Assembly (NCBI RefSeq): GCF_014652935.1
Contig: NZ_BMZT01000005.1
Location: 62,001-126,000, forward strand
Direction: 5' to 3'
DNA: 64,000 bases
Origin: Luteimonas padinae
GTDB lineage: Bacteria > Pseudomonadota > Gammaproteobacteria > Xanthomonadales > Xanthomonadaceae
Part shown: positions 44,413 to 54,438 of the stretch, in pieces
Numbering within the stretch: the first letter of the stretch is position 1
Layout of the letters: every line of letters begins with the position of its first letter
Program-made: the position numbers and the translations under genes
The notes under the pieces: model-generated
Database searches by the model: none
What the model saw: only the letters and a program-made list of their open reading frames with translations
Told to the model about the DNA's origin: nothing

Positions 44413-44446
44413 GGCAGCCAGAGTAGCGACAGGAGGGGACGCGCGA

Positions 44447-45160
44447 ATGAAGCCACGCATCCTGCTGGTCGAGGACGACCACACCACGGCCACGTTCCTG
44501 TGCGCCGCCGCGGAGGCGCTTCCGGCCAACGTCGACACCGTCGGCTCACGCGCGGCGGCGCTAGCCCAGGCGACCAACATCGCCTACGCGCTCTGGCTGG
44601 TGGATGCCCACCTGCCCGACGGCGACGGCGCCGGACTGCTGGCCGAGCTGCGCGCCCTCGGACTCGACACCCCGGCCATCGCCCACACCGCCGCACGCGA
44701 CGCCGAGCTCCACCACACCCTGCACCAGGCCGGCTTCGACGCGGTGCTGGTCAAGCCGCTGGCCGCGGCGGCGCTGCGCGCGGCGCTGGCCGGCGCCCTG
44801 GCCGGACGCAGGCCGCTGCGCGTGGCCGAGGCCGGGCCGGAAGAACCCGCGGGATCCGGCGCGCTGGCCTGGGACGACGCCGCCGCGCTGCGCGCGCTCA
44901 ACGGCGAACGCGCGCACATGGAGGCGCTGCGCCAGCTGTTCCTGGCCGAGCTGCCGGTCGCGCACGGCCAGGTCATGGCGTCGGCCCGGAGCGGCCGGCA
45001 CGACGCGCTGCGCGATGCCCTGCACCGCCTGCGCGCGAGCTGCGGCTTCGTCGGTGCGGCGCGGCTGGAAGCCGCGGTGAAGGCACTGCAGGCCGCGCCG
45101 GATGCGGACGCGGCGCTCGCCGGCTTCGACGCCGCGACTCAGGAGCTGCTGCCGCCCTGA
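44447..45160 (+). CDS. Receiver-Hpt phosphorelay protein
   Basis: 237 aa from ATG 44447, 8 bp after a strong aggagggg site. N-terminal receiver domain (1-118): acidic pair Glu9/Asp10, phospho-acceptor Asp53 ([11 protein letters not shown]), Lys103. A C-terminal Hpt domain (about 138-235) carries the phosphorylatable His193 in [13 protein letters not shown]. There is no kinase or DNA-binding output, so it should relay phosphate between other proteins. Its 3' end overlaps the convergent recO by 22 bp. Divergent from YdbH with only 34 bp between. Confidence 0.88.
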   Translation: MKPRILLVEDDHTTATFLCAAAEALPANVDTVGSRAAALAQATNIAYALWLVDAHLPDGDGAGLLAELRALGLDTPAIAHTAARDAELHHTLHQAGFDAVLVKPLAAAALRAALAGALAGRRPLRVAEAGPEEPAGSGALAWDDAAALRALNGERAHMEALRQLFLAELPVAHGQVMASARSGRHDALRDALHRLRASCGFVGAARLEAAVKALQAAPDADAALAGFDAATQELLPP

Positions 45161-45888
45161 GGCCGCGGCCGGGCCATGCGGCCCAGGTCGCCCAGCAGCT
45201 GCCAGGACGCCAGCGGCCTGCCGCCCAGGTGCGCTTCGAGCACTTCGCGCAGCACGCGCCGCAGTCCGCCGAGCTCGTCCGCGGGCGGCGCGATGTCCGC
45301 GGCCAGCCCGAGCAGTGCGCGCCCGGTGGCGCTGCGGTCGCGTTCGCCGCCCCGTTCGCCGCGCACGCGCACCGGGCCGTGGCCCGGGTCCAGCCGGTAG
45401 CGCGCGGCCGGATCGACCGGGTCGCCATCGCCTTCGTGCCCGTAGTCGAGGCCGACACCGATGGCGTCGAGCAGGTCGCGCTCGAAGCGCCGCAGCGTCC
45501 AGGCCAGCGGCTCGCCCTCGCCCAGGCGCGCGCGCAGCAGGTCGTAGGCGGCGTACAGCTCGGGCTGCGGATCCTGGCGCGGCGCCAGGCGCAGCACCAG
45601 TTCGCTGGCGTAGAAGCCCGACAGCATCGCTTCACCCTGCAGGCGCGGGGCGGCATCGAGGGCTTCGGCGGACGCCAGGTGTGCGAGTTCGCCGCGCAGC
45701 ACGGCATCGAAGCGGATGTGCTGCATCGGCTGCAGCGCCGCGCGCAGCGCCTGCCGCTTCGGCCCGCGCACGCCGCGCGCGACCAGTCCCAGCCGCCCAT
45801 GCTCCGCGCACAGCACTTCGACCAGCAGGCTGGTCTCGCGCCAGGCCCGCGCGTGGAGGACGAAGGCGTGCTCGCCGAGGATCCGCAT
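45139..45888 (-). CDS. recO: DNA repair protein RecO
   Basis: 249 aa from ATG 45888 (a GTG one codon earlier is possible). RecO loads RecA with RecF and RecR in gap repair. OB-fold N-terminus ([22 protein letters not shown]), then the helical domain ([27 protein letters not shown]) are typical. No zinc-finger cysteines are apparent, as in several gammaproteobacteria. Last gene of the lepA-lepB-DUF4845-rnc-era-recO series, but separated from era by 246 bp containing a palindrome and a tandem repeat, which is unusual for this block. Confidence 0.9.
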   Translation of the reverse strand: MRILGEHAFVLHARAWRETSLLVEVLCAEHGRLGLVARGVRGPKRQALRAALQPMQHIRFDAVLRGELAHLASAEALDAAPRLQGEAMLSGFYASELVLRLAPRQDPQPELYAAYDLLRARLGEGEPLAWTLRRFERDLLDAIGVGLDYGHEGDGDPVDPAARYRLDPGHGPVRVRGERGGERDRSATGRALLGLAADIAPPADELGGLRRVLREVLEAHLGGRPLASWQLLGDLGRMARPRPQGGSSS

Positions 45889-45897
45889 CACGCCATT

Positions 45898-45970
45898 GTA
45901 GGAGCGGCTACAGCCGCGAAGGATGTCGGGGGCCGTGGGGGCCCGGGTCGCAGCTGTAGCTGCTCCTACA
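45898..45970. repeat. Paired REP-like palindrome, GTAG type
   Basis: Left TGTAGGAGCGGCTACAGCCG (to 45919) and right half ending GCTGCTCCTACA (45948-45970) are inverted copies with two mismatches over 23 bp, separated by 28 bp. Each side starts with GTAG, as in the SMAG/GTAG repeats of Stenotrophomonas. Immediately before recO (5' side). Confidence 0.82.
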
Positions 45971-45971
45971 T

Positions 45972-46125
45972 GGGCGGAGGGGCGGAGGGGCGGAGGGGCG
46001 GAGGGGCGGAGGGGCGGAGGGGCGGAGGGGCGGACGGGCGGACCGATGGACGGGCGGACGAGGCGGAGGGGCGGACGGGCGGACCGATGGACGGGTGGAC
46101 GGGGCGGACGGCTGGACGGGGTTGG
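45972..46125. repeat. Tandem repeat array, GGGCGGAG unit
   Basis: Seven perfect 8-bp copies of GGGCGGAG (45972-46027), then variant units GGGCGGAC, CGATGGAC and GGGCGGAC, with a larger 24-bp block GGGCGGACCGATGGAC.. repeated near 46074-46097. It is directly adjacent to the REP-like palindrome and precedes the era stop by about 10 bp. The low-complexity, G-rich minus/plus asymmetry could form G-quadruplex or slip during replication. Confidence 0.85.
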
Positions 46126-46134
46126 TCGCCGGGG

Positions 46135-47058
46135 TTATTGGTCGTAGCCGAAGCTGCGCAGGGCGGCCTCGTCGTCGGACCAGCCGGCGCGCACGCGCAC
46201 GAAGGTTTCCAGGAACACCTTGCTGCCGAACAGGCGCTCCATCGACATCCGCGCCTTCGTGCCGATCTCGCGCAGGCGCGCACCGCCCTTGCCGATCACG
46301 ATCGCCTTCTGGCCGTCGCGCTCCACCCAGACCACCGCGCCGATGCGCATCATCGGGCCGGACTTCGTCGCCTCCTCGCTGAAGGACTCGATCTCGACCG
46401 TGGTCGAATACGGAAGCTCCGCGCCGAGCTGGCGCATCAGCTGCTCGCGCAGCAGTTCGGCGGCGAGGAAGCGCTGGCTCTTGTCGGTGATCTCGTCCTC
46501 GGCGTAGGCCGGTTCGCCCTCGGGCACCAGCGCCAGCAGCTCGGCCACCAGCGCGTCGAGGCCGGTGCGCTTGAGCGCCGACACCGGGTGCACGCCGGCG
46601 AACTCGCGGCCCTCGACCACCTGCTGCAGATAGGGCAGCAGGGTCGCCTTCTCGCGGATGCGGTCGACCTGGTTGACCACCAGCACCACCGGCACCTTCG
46701 CTTCGCGCAGGGCCTCGTAGGCGAGCGTGTCCTCCTCGTCCCAGCGGCCGGCCTCGACCACCAGCACCGCGGCGTCGACGCCTTCCAGCGCGCCGCGCGC
46801 GGCGCGGTTCATCATCCGGTGCATGGCCGTGGCCGACTGGCTGCGCTCGCCGCGGTGGATGCCGGGCGTGTCGACCAGCTGCAGCTGTCCCGCCGGGAAC
46901 GTGGCGATGCCCAGCAGGCGATGGCGCGTGGTCTGGGGGCGGTTGGAGACGATGCTGACCTTGGCGCCGACCAGCGCGTTGACCAGGGTGGACTTGCCGA
47001 CGTTCGGCCGGCCGACGACGGCGACCGCGCCGCTGCGGCTGGCGGCTGGGGTGTTCAT
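46135..47058 (-). CDS. era: GTPase Era
   Basis: 307 aa. Essential Ras-like GTPase that binds the 16S rRNA 3' end in 30S maturation. G1 [10 protein letters not shown]3 DTPGIH, G4 NQVD and a C-terminal KH domain (about 205-290, IGKGG at [13 protein letters not shown]) are present. Starts in an ATGA overlap with rnc. Ends at TAA 46135, just before the tandem-repeat region. Confidence 0.96.
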   Translation of the reverse strand: MNTPAASRSGAVAVVGRPNVGKSTLVNALVGAKVSIVSNRPQTTRHRLLGIATFPAGQLQLVDTPGIHRGERSQSATAMHRMMNRAARGALEGVDAAVLVVEAGRWDEEDTLAYEALREAKVPVVLVVNQVDRIREKATLLPYLQQVVEGREFAGVHPVSALKRTGLDALVAELLALVPEGEPAYAEDEITDKSQRFLAAELLREQLMRQLGAELPYSTTVEIESFSEEATKSGPMMRIGAVVWVERDGQKAIVIGKGGARLREIGTKARMSMERLFGSKVFLETFVRVRAGWSDDEAALRSFGYDQ

Positions 47059-47735
47059 GGCTTGAGGGATTCCAGTTGGGTGAGGATCGCCGCGGCGGCG
47101 TCCTGTTCCGCGGCACGGCGCGAGCTGCCGTTGCCTTCGGCTTCGAGCGCGGGATCGGAGAGCAGGCAGCGCACGTGGAAGGTGCGGGCGTGCTCCTCGC
47201 CGCTCTCGGAGACCAGTTCGTAGGCCGGCAGTGGGCGCTGGCGGCCCTGCAGCCATTCCTGCAGCCGGGTCTTGGGGTCCTTGCCGATGCCGCCGGCCGG
47301 CAGCGCGGCGAACTGCGCCTCGAACCATGGCATCACGACGCTGCGGCAGGCCTCGAAGCCGGCGTCGAGGTAGATCGCGCCAACCACGGCCTCGAGCGCG
47401 TCGGACAGGATCGAATCGCGCCGGTGGCCGCCGGACTTCATCTCGCCGGGCCCCAGGGTGATCCGGCCGCCCAGGTCCAGGTCGCGCGCGATCCGCGCCA
47501 GCGAGGACTCGCGCACCAGCTCGGCGCGGGCGCGGGTCATCGCGCCCTCGTCGGCCTTGGGCCAGCGCAGGTACAGCGCCTCGGCCACGATCAGCCCCAC
47601 CAGCGCGTCGCCGAGGAATTCCAGGCGCTCGTTGTGCGGCGCCCCGGCGCTGCGGTGCGTCAGCGCCTGTGCAAGCAGCGCGGGATCGCGGAACACATGC
47701 CCCGCGATGCGCGCATCGGCATCAGTCGACCGCAC
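47055..47735 (-). CDS. rnc: Ribonuclease III
   Basis: 226 aa. Double-strand RNA endonuclease for rRNA and mRNA processing. The catalytic signature [13 protein letters not shown] (about 35-47) with downstream Asp/Glu metal ligands ([15 protein letters not shown]) and a C-terminal dsRNA-binding domain (about 155-222) are clear. GTG start at 47735, overlapping the DUF4845 stop by 14 bp, and an ATGA overlap with era indicate coupling. Confidence 0.95.
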   Translation of the reverse strand: MRSTDADARIAGHVFRDPALLAQALTHRSAGAPHNERLEFLGDALVGLIVAEALYLRWPKADEGAMTRARAELVRESSLARIARDLDLGGRITLGPGEMKSGGHRRDSILSDALEAVVGAIYLDAGFEACRSVVMPWFEAQFAALPAGGIGKDPKTRLQEWLQGRQRPLPAYELVSESGEEHARTFHVRCLLSDPALEAEGNGSSRRAAEQDAAAAILTQLESLKP

Positions 47736-48102
47736 CGGTCCTGGTCAGCATCTGCGTGGACTCGAACTTGCCCACGACGTCGAGGTTGGCGATCAGCGGC
47801 TTGCGCACCTCGTACTTGACGTCCATCTGCCAGCCGGCGCCGACGCGCTTGATCTTGACGTGTTCGGGCTTCACGTTTTCCGAGTAGCTGATGTACAGCC
47901 GGCGGAAGAACAGGTCCTGGATCTTGCGCGGGTCGGTGTTGCCGATGCCCGGCTCGCTGGCCAGGCCCTTCATCGCCGAGCGCACGCTGTAGTACTCGGA
48001 ATACATCGGGAACAGCTTCATGCCGACGTAGGCGAACAGGCCCACGACCGCCAGCACGATGATGAACCCGAGCAGGGTGATGCCGCGTTGCGAATTCCTC
48101 AT
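47722..48102 (-). CDS. DUF4845 inner-membrane protein
   Basis: 126 aa from ATG 48102 (MRNSQRG, after a gggagacgg site); 12 extra codons upstream are unlikely. Short prepilin-like N-terminus ([27 protein letters not shown]) forms one membrane segment, with the body (about 35-126) in the periplasm. The family is always found between lepB and rnc in gammaproteobacteria; its function is unknown. Confidence 0.88.
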   Translation of the reverse strand: MRNSQRGITLLGFIIVLAVVGLFAYVGMKLFPMYSEYYSVRSAMKGLASEPGIGNTDPRKIQDLFFRRLYISYSENVKPEHVKIKRVGAGWQMDVKYEVRKPLIANLDVVGKFESTQMLTRTGAVD

Positions 48103-48165
48103 TGCCGTCTCCCCTCGATCCCCGATGCGGTTGGTCATTGTGGCGCCAGGCCCCTTCCGGCGCGG

Positions 48166-48960
48166 TTACAGGCGCGTGCCGATGCGGTCGAAGTCGACGC
48201 CGCCGGCGGCGCTGTCGAAGTTCATCCACACCAGGAACGCCTTGCCGCGGAGCTGGGTCTCCGGCAGCGTGCCCCAGAAGCGGCTGTCGTCGCTTCTATC
48301 ACGATTGTCGCCCATGACGAAATATTCACCCTCGGGCACCGTCCACTCGCCCACGCCATGCTGCGCGAACAGCGGGCTGTCAATCTCGAGCACTTCGTGG
48401 CGGCCGTCGCCGCCGAGGTCCTCGGCCAGCAGGCTGGCGCCGGTCATGTCCTCGCCGCGGCCCTTGCCGACGTATGCGCCGATCGGCTGGTACGCCGAGG
48501 CTTCGCCGTTCACGTACAGCACGTTGTCGCGGTAGGCGATGCGGTCGCCGGGCAGGCCGACCACGCGCTTGATCCAGTCCTGGTCGGGATACTGCGGCGG
48601 CCGGAACACCACCACGTCGCCGCGTTCCGGCAGGCCGATGCCGACCACCTTCTTGTTGTTGACCGGCAGGCGCAGGCCGTACGCGAACTTGTTGACCAGG
48701 ATGAAGTCGCCGATCAGCAGCGTCGGCATCATCGAGCTCGACGGGATCCGGAACGGCTCGGCCACGAAGCTGCGCAGCACCAGCACCACCGCCAGGATCG
48801 GGAAGAAGGCGCGGGCATAGTCCACCACCACCGGCTCGCGGTCCTCGTCGAGCAGGCCCGCGCGCGCCTTGCGCGCCTTGGCGAAGAACAGCCGGTCGAG
48901 CAGCCAGACGAGGCCGGAGGCGAAGGTCAGGATGACCAGGCCGAGTTCAAACCACTTCAT
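48166..48960 (-). CDS. lepB: Signal peptidase I
   Basis: 264 aa. Inner-membrane enzyme that cleaves Sec and Tat signal peptides. Two N-terminal membrane segments (about 5-22 and 52-68) precede the catalytic domain: nucleophile Ser76 (SSSMMPT), general base Lys131 (DWIKRVVGLPGD), and box E GDNRDRSDDSRFWG. Follows lepA by 37 bp. Confidence 0.95.
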   Translation of the reverse strand: MKWFELGLVILTFASGLVWLLDRLFFAKARKARAGLLDEDREPVVVDYARAFFPILAVVLVLRSFVAEPFRIPSSSMMPTLLIGDFILVNKFAYGLRLPVNNKKVVGIGLPERGDVVVFRPPQYPDQDWIKRVVGLPGDRIAYRDNVLYVNGEASAYQPIGAYVGKGRGEDMTGASLLAEDLGGDGRHEVLEIDSPLFAQHGVGEWTVPEGEYFVMGDNRDRSDDSRFWGTLPETQLRGKAFLVWMNFDSAAGGVDFDRIGTRL

Positions 48961-48997
48961 GCGCGCACCCCGTCCGCGGCGGGCCCGTGGGCCGCCG

Positions 48998-50791
48998 TCA
49001 CTTGTTGTCCACCTGGAGCACCGCGAGGAAGGCTTCCTGCGGGATCTCGACGCGCCCGACCTGCTTCATGCGCTTCTTGCCTTCCTTCTGCTTCTCCAGG
49101 AGCTTCTTCTTGCGGCTGATGTCGCCGCCGTAGCACTTGGCCAGCACGTTCTTGCGCAGCGCCTTGACCGAGCTGCGGGCGATGATCTGCGAGCCGATGG
49201 CGGCCTGGATCGCGACGTCGAACTGCTGCCGCGGGATCAGATCCTTCATCTTTTCGGTCAGGTCGCGGCCGCGACGATCGGCATGGCTGCGGTGGACGAT
49301 GATCGACAGCGCGTCGACCTTGTCGCCGTTGATCAGCGTGTCCACGCGCACGAACGGGCCGGCCTCGAAGCGCACGAAGTGGTAGTCCAGCGAGGCATAG
49401 CCGCGGCTCACCGACTTCAGGCGGTCGAAGAAGTCCAGCACCACCTCGGCCATCGGCAGCTCGTAGCTGACCTGCACCTGGCTGCCGAGGTAGTTGATGC
49501 CCACCTGGCTGCCGCGCTTCTCCTCGCACAGCGTGATCACGTTGCCGACGTAGTCCGGCGGCGTGAGGATGTTGGCGCGGATGATCGGCTCGCGGATCTC
49601 GTCGATGGTGTTGACCGGCGGCAGCTTGGCCGGGTTGTCCAGCGGCCGCACTTCGCCGTCGGTCATCAGGATCTCGTAGATGACGGTCGGCGCGGTGCTG
49701 ATCAGGTTGAGGTCGTACTCGCGCTCCAGGCGCTCCTGCACGATCTCCATGTGCAGCATGCCGAGGAAGCCGCAGCGGAAGCCGAAGCCCATGGCCTCCG
49801 AGCTTTCCGGCTCGAAGCGCAGCGCGGCGTCGTTGAGGCGCAGCTTCTCCAGCGCCTCGCGCAGGTCCGGGTAGTCGTCGGCGTCGACCGGGAACAGGCC
49901 CGAGAACACCCGCGGCTGCATTTCCTGGAAGCCCGGCAGCGGATGCGGCGCGGGATCGCCGGCCAGCGTGAGCGTGTCGCCCACCGGGGCGCCGTGCACG
50001 TCCTTGATCGAGGCGTTGATCCAGCCCACCTCGCCCGCGCGCAGCGACGGCGTCTCCTTGCGCTTGGGCGTGAACACGCCGACCTTGTCGACCTGGTGGG
50101 TGCGGCCGGTGGACATGACCAGCATCTTCGCGCCGGCCTTGAGTTCGCCCTGCATCACGCGCACCAGCGACACCACGCCGAGGTAGTTGTCGAACCAGGA
50201 GTCGATGATCAGCGCCTGCAGCTTGTCGGTGTCGCGCGGCTGCGGCGGCGGGATGCGGTGGACGATGGCCTCCAGCACCTCTTCCACGTTGAGGCCGGTC
50301 TTGGCGCTGACCGCCACCGCGTCGCTGGCGTCGATGCCGATCACGGCCTCGATCTCGGCCTTGGCGCGCTCGATGTCGGCGGTCGGCAGGTCGATCTTGT
50401 TGAGCACCGGCACCACTTCCAGGCCCTGCTCCACCGCCGTGTAGCAGTTGGCGACCGACTGCGCCTCCACGCCCTGGGCGGCGTCGACCACCAGCAGCGC
50501 GCCCTCGCAGGCGGCCAGCGAGCGGCTGACCTCGTAGGAGAAGTCGACGTGGCCGGGGGTGTCGATGAAATTGAGGTGGTAGGTCTCGCCGTTGCGGGCC
50601 GTGTACGGCACCGACACCGACTGCGCCTTGATGGTGATGCCGCGCTCGCGCTCGATCGGGTTGTTGTCGAGCACCTGCGCTTCCATCTCGCGCGCGGTCA
50701 GGCCGCCGCAGAGCTGGATGATGCGGTCGGCCAGCGTCGACTTGCCGTGGTCGACGTGCGCGATGATGGAGAAGTTGCGGATGTTCCGCAT
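48998..50791 (-). CDS. lepA: Elongation factor 4 (LepA)
   Basis: 597 aa from ATG 50791 ([10 protein letters not shown]); ATG 50806 (602 aa) is also possible. Ribosome back-translocase GTPase. G1 [10 protein letters not shown]3 DTPGHVD, G4 NKIDLP and the LepA-specific C-terminal [20 protein letters not shown] and [23 protein letters not shown] are present. Separated from degP by a terminator (50927-50952), so it probably starts a new transcript. Confidence 0.96.
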   Translation of the reverse strand: MRNIRNFSIIAHVDHGKSTLADRIIQLCGGLTAREMEAQVLDNNPIERERGITIKAQSVSVPYTARNGETYHLNFIDTPGHVDFSYEVSRSLAACEGALLVVDAAQGVEAQSVANCYTAVEQGLEVVPVLNKIDLPTADIERAKAEIEAVIGIDASDAVAVSAKTGLNVEEVLEAIVHRIPPPQPRDTDKLQALIIDSWFDNYLGVVSLVRVMQGELKAGAKMLVMSTGRTHQVDKVGVFTPKRKETPSLRAGEVGWINASIKDVHGAPVGDTLTLAGDPAPHPLPGFQEMQPRVFSGLFPVDADDYPDLREALEKLRLNDAALRFEPESSEAMGFGFRCGFLGMLHMEIVQERLEREYDLNLISTAPTVIYEILMTDGEVRPLDNPAKLPPVNTIDEIREPIIRANILTPPDYVGNVITLCEEKRGSQVGINYLGSQVQVSYELPMAEVVLDFFDRLKSVSRGYASLDYHFVRFEAGPFVRVDTLINGDKVDALSIIVHRSHADRRGRDLTEKMKDLIPRQQFDVAIQAAIGSQIIARSSVKALRKNVLAKCYGGDISRKKKLLEKQKEGKKRMKQVGRVEIPQEAFLAVLQVDNK

Positions 50792-50926
50792 CGATTCGGG
50801 TGGCATGTGTGCGGTCGGTTTGCCGGCGGCCGGCCGGGGGGAGTCGAACGGGATATTGTCGCACAGGCCGGAGAAGCCGCCACGGCGGCACATCCGCGCG
50901 CCAGGCCCCGAGCCGCCCCGAAAGGA

Positions 50927-50952
50927 AACGGGGCCGGTCGCCCGGCCCCGTT
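50927..50952 (-). terminator. Terminator between degP and lepA
   Basis: Minus strand: 11-bp perfect stem AACGGGGCCGG / CCGGCCCCGTT, loop GCGA, followed by TCCTTTC. It would separate rpoE-rseA-degP from the lepA unit, although read-through cannot be excluded. Confidence 0.75.
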
Positions 50953-50956
50953 CGCC

Positions 50957-52462
<1,506 letters not shown>

Positions 52463-52548
52463 CAAGTCGGTAACCTCGACGATCGGATCGAAAGAAGAAG
52501 GGGCGTGGGGTCGCTGTCCGGCCTACAGGCAGTGCCCCGCAAGCGGGA

Positions 52549-53622
52549 TCAGCCGCCGGGAGGCTGGTCGGCCGCGGCCTGGTCCGCAGCCTGCTGCGCG
52601 GAGCCGGGCCGCGCGCCCGGGCGGGGCGCGGCCTGCGCCGGGAACGCGGCGCGCGCGCCATCCAGGCGCGGCTGGAACGGTGCAAAGGCCTCCTCCTGCT
52701 GCGGCAGCCCGTAGCCGGCTGCGAAAGGCTGGGCCCGCGACAGGCCCGGCAGCACGGCGCGCGGCCAGGGCCTCGCCGCCGCGGCCGGCGCACCGAACAG
52801 CGCATCGCCACCCGCGTCCGTGCCCGCCGCCGGCATGCCTGCCAGGACCGGGAGCGAACCGTCGGGGATCACGACCGCGGGCGCGGCCGCTGCCGGAACC
52901 ATCCGCTGCGGCGCCGCGGCGACCGCGGTCCGCGCAGGCCCGTCCACGCCATCGGCCCGCCGCAGCGCGGCGCGCTGGGCCTGGCTGCGGGAACTGCCAC
53001 GCTGGGCGGCACGTCGCGGCACTTCGGCCACGGCGATCACCGCCGGCGCCGCCGCGGCCAGCAGCGCGGCCGCGTCACCGCCCCGCTCCGGTCCGGGCTC
53101 CGGCTCCGGCGCCACGGCCAGCGCGCCATCGTCGGCACCCACCAGTACGCGCGGCGCCGCGTCGACCATCGCCGGCGCCGGACGCGCCGCGTCCGTCGCC
53201 TCGACCAGTGCCGGGGCCTGGGCATCGGGCATCTGCCGGGCCATGAACAGCGCCACCAGCGCCACCGAAGCGGCCAGCGCGCCGCCCCCCCAGCGCAGCA
53301 GCCGGTGCGACCGGTGCGGCGCGGCAACCGGCGCCGAGGCCGTCGCGGCCGCGGGTGCCGCGATCGCGTCCGCCACCCGCTTCGAGAAGTCCGCCGGCAG
53401 CAGCGCGTGGCCGCCGCCGCGCAGCACGTCGCCGCAGACCTGCCAGCGCTCCCAGCATGTCGCCAGCTCGGTGTCGTGCTGGAGCCGGCGCAGCATGAAG
53501 CGCGCCTGGTCCGGCGACAGCTCGCCGTCCAGCATCGCCGACAGCTGCCGGCGGTTGTGGGCGTACAGCCTGTCGGGTTCGGGCTGGAATTCGATATCGA
53601 TGTCGTCGTTGGGGTGGCTCAT
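52549..53622 (-). CDS. rseA: Anti-sigma-E factor RseA-like
   Basis: 357 aa, longer than E. coli RseA (216 aa). The cytoplasmic N-terminus has the RseA sigma-binding signature (RRQLSAMLDGELSPDQARFMLRR, CWERWQVCGDVLRG). One membrane segment at about 111-128. The periplasmic part is a long Ala/Pro-rich region (about 130-357), more divergent than usual. Starts 7 bp after the rpoE stop. No rseB/mucB gene follows, which is also the arrangement reported for Xanthomonas. Confidence 0.88.
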   Translation of the reverse strand: MSHPNDDIDIEFQPEPDRLYAHNRRQLSAMLDGELSPDQARFMLRRLQHDTELATCWERWQVCGDVLRGGGHALLPADFSKRVADAIAAPAAATASAPVAAPHRSHRLLRWGGGALAASVALVALFMARQMPDAQAPALVEATDAARPAPAMVDAAPRVLVGADDGALAVAPEPEPGPERGGDAAALLAAAAPAVIAVAEVPRRAAQRGSSRSQAQRAALRRADGVDGPARTAVAAAPQRMVPAAAAPAVVIPDGSLPVLAGMPAAGTDAGGDALFGAPAAAARPWPRAVLPGLSRAQPFAAGYGLPQQEEAFAPFQPRLDGARAAFPAQAAPRPGARPGSAQQAADQAAADQPPGG

Positions 53623-53629
53623 CTCGTAC

Positions 53630-54244
53630 TCATCGCGCCGCGCGTTCGGGCGCGGCCTCGTTGTCCATCAGCGGCCTGAGCTCGACGTCGATCGCCTCGC
53701 GGGCCCGGAAGATCCGGGAGCGGACGGTGCCGATCGGGCAGTCCATGCGCGCGGCGATCTCCTCGTAGCTCAGCCCTTCGACCTCGCGCAGGGTGATCGC
53801 CGTGCGCAGCTCCTCGGGCAGGGCTTGGACCGCGCGCAGCACCGTTTGTTCCATCTGCTGGCGCATCAGCTCGCGTTCCGGCGTGTCGTGGTCGCGCAGG
53901 CCGGTGGCGACGTCGAAGTGCTCGGCGTCGTCGGGATCGATGTCGTCGGTCGGCGGGCGGCGGTTGCTGGCCACGAGGTGGTTCTTGGCGGTGTTGACCG
54001 CGATCCGGTGCAGCCAGGTGTAGAACTGCGCGTCGCCGCGGAAGTTGCCGATCGCCCGATAGGCGCGGATGAAGGTCTCCTGCGCGACGTCCTGGCACTC
54101 GCTCCAGTCCCGGACGTAGCGGCCCACCAGCGCGGCGACACGGTGCTGGTACTTGCGCACCAGCAGGTCGAACGCAGCCATGTCGCCGCGCTGCACGCGG
54201 CGGACGAGGTCCTGGTCAAGCTGGCTGCTGTCGATCTCGGCCAT
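53630..54244 (-). CDS. rpoE: Sigma-E (RpoE, AlgU-like)
   Basis: 204 aa from ATG 54244. ECF sigma for envelope stress. Region 2 (about 20-95: DLLVRKYQHRVAALVGRYVRD, DVAQETFIRAYRAI, FYTWLHRIAVNTAKN) and region 4 (about 135-195: LPEELRTAITLREVEGLSYEEIAARMDCPIGTVRSRIFRAREAI) are highly conserved. A well-formed sigma-E promoter (54283-54310) lies about 40 bp upstream, predicting autoregulation with rseA and degP. Confidence 0.96.
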   Translation of the reverse strand: MAEIDSSQLDQDLVRRVQRGDMAAFDLLVRKYQHRVAALVGRYVRDWSECQDVAQETFIRAYRAIGNFRGDAQFYTWLHRIAVNTAKNHLVASNRRPPTDDIDPDDAEHFDVATGLRDHDTPERELMRQQMEQTVLRAVQALPEELRTAITLREVEGLSYEEIAARMDCPIGTVRSRIFRAREAIDVELRPLMDNEAAPERAAR

Positions 54245-54282
54245 GGGCCGGCACTCTCCTGGGAACCGGCCCTGGGACCGGA

Positions 54283-54310
54283 TGTGACCTTCACGCAGGC
54301 GGAAAGTTCC
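54283..54310 (-). promoter_or_regulatory. Sigma-E-type promoter of rpoE-rseA-degP
   Basis: Minus strand: GGAACTT (54304-54310), 16-bp spacer, TCACA (54283-54287). This matches the sigma-E consensus GGAACTT-N15/16-TCnnA. The transcript start should fall near 54275, about 30 nt before the rpoE ATG. Confidence 0.72.
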
Positions 54311-54438
54311 GCCCTGCACGATGATCTGGGGCCGGGTTCAGCCTCCCGCAAGCCGCCGCCCGCCCTGGCGCCGATTTGACGGAGCCGAAAGGGACTCTGG
54401 ATCATAGGCGGCTCCCGTACCCGCACGGATGGTTCCGC

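Noticed and set aside
45972..46125. Tandem units considered as a CRISPR array
   Set aside because: Units are 8 bp and contiguous, without unique spacers or cas genes.
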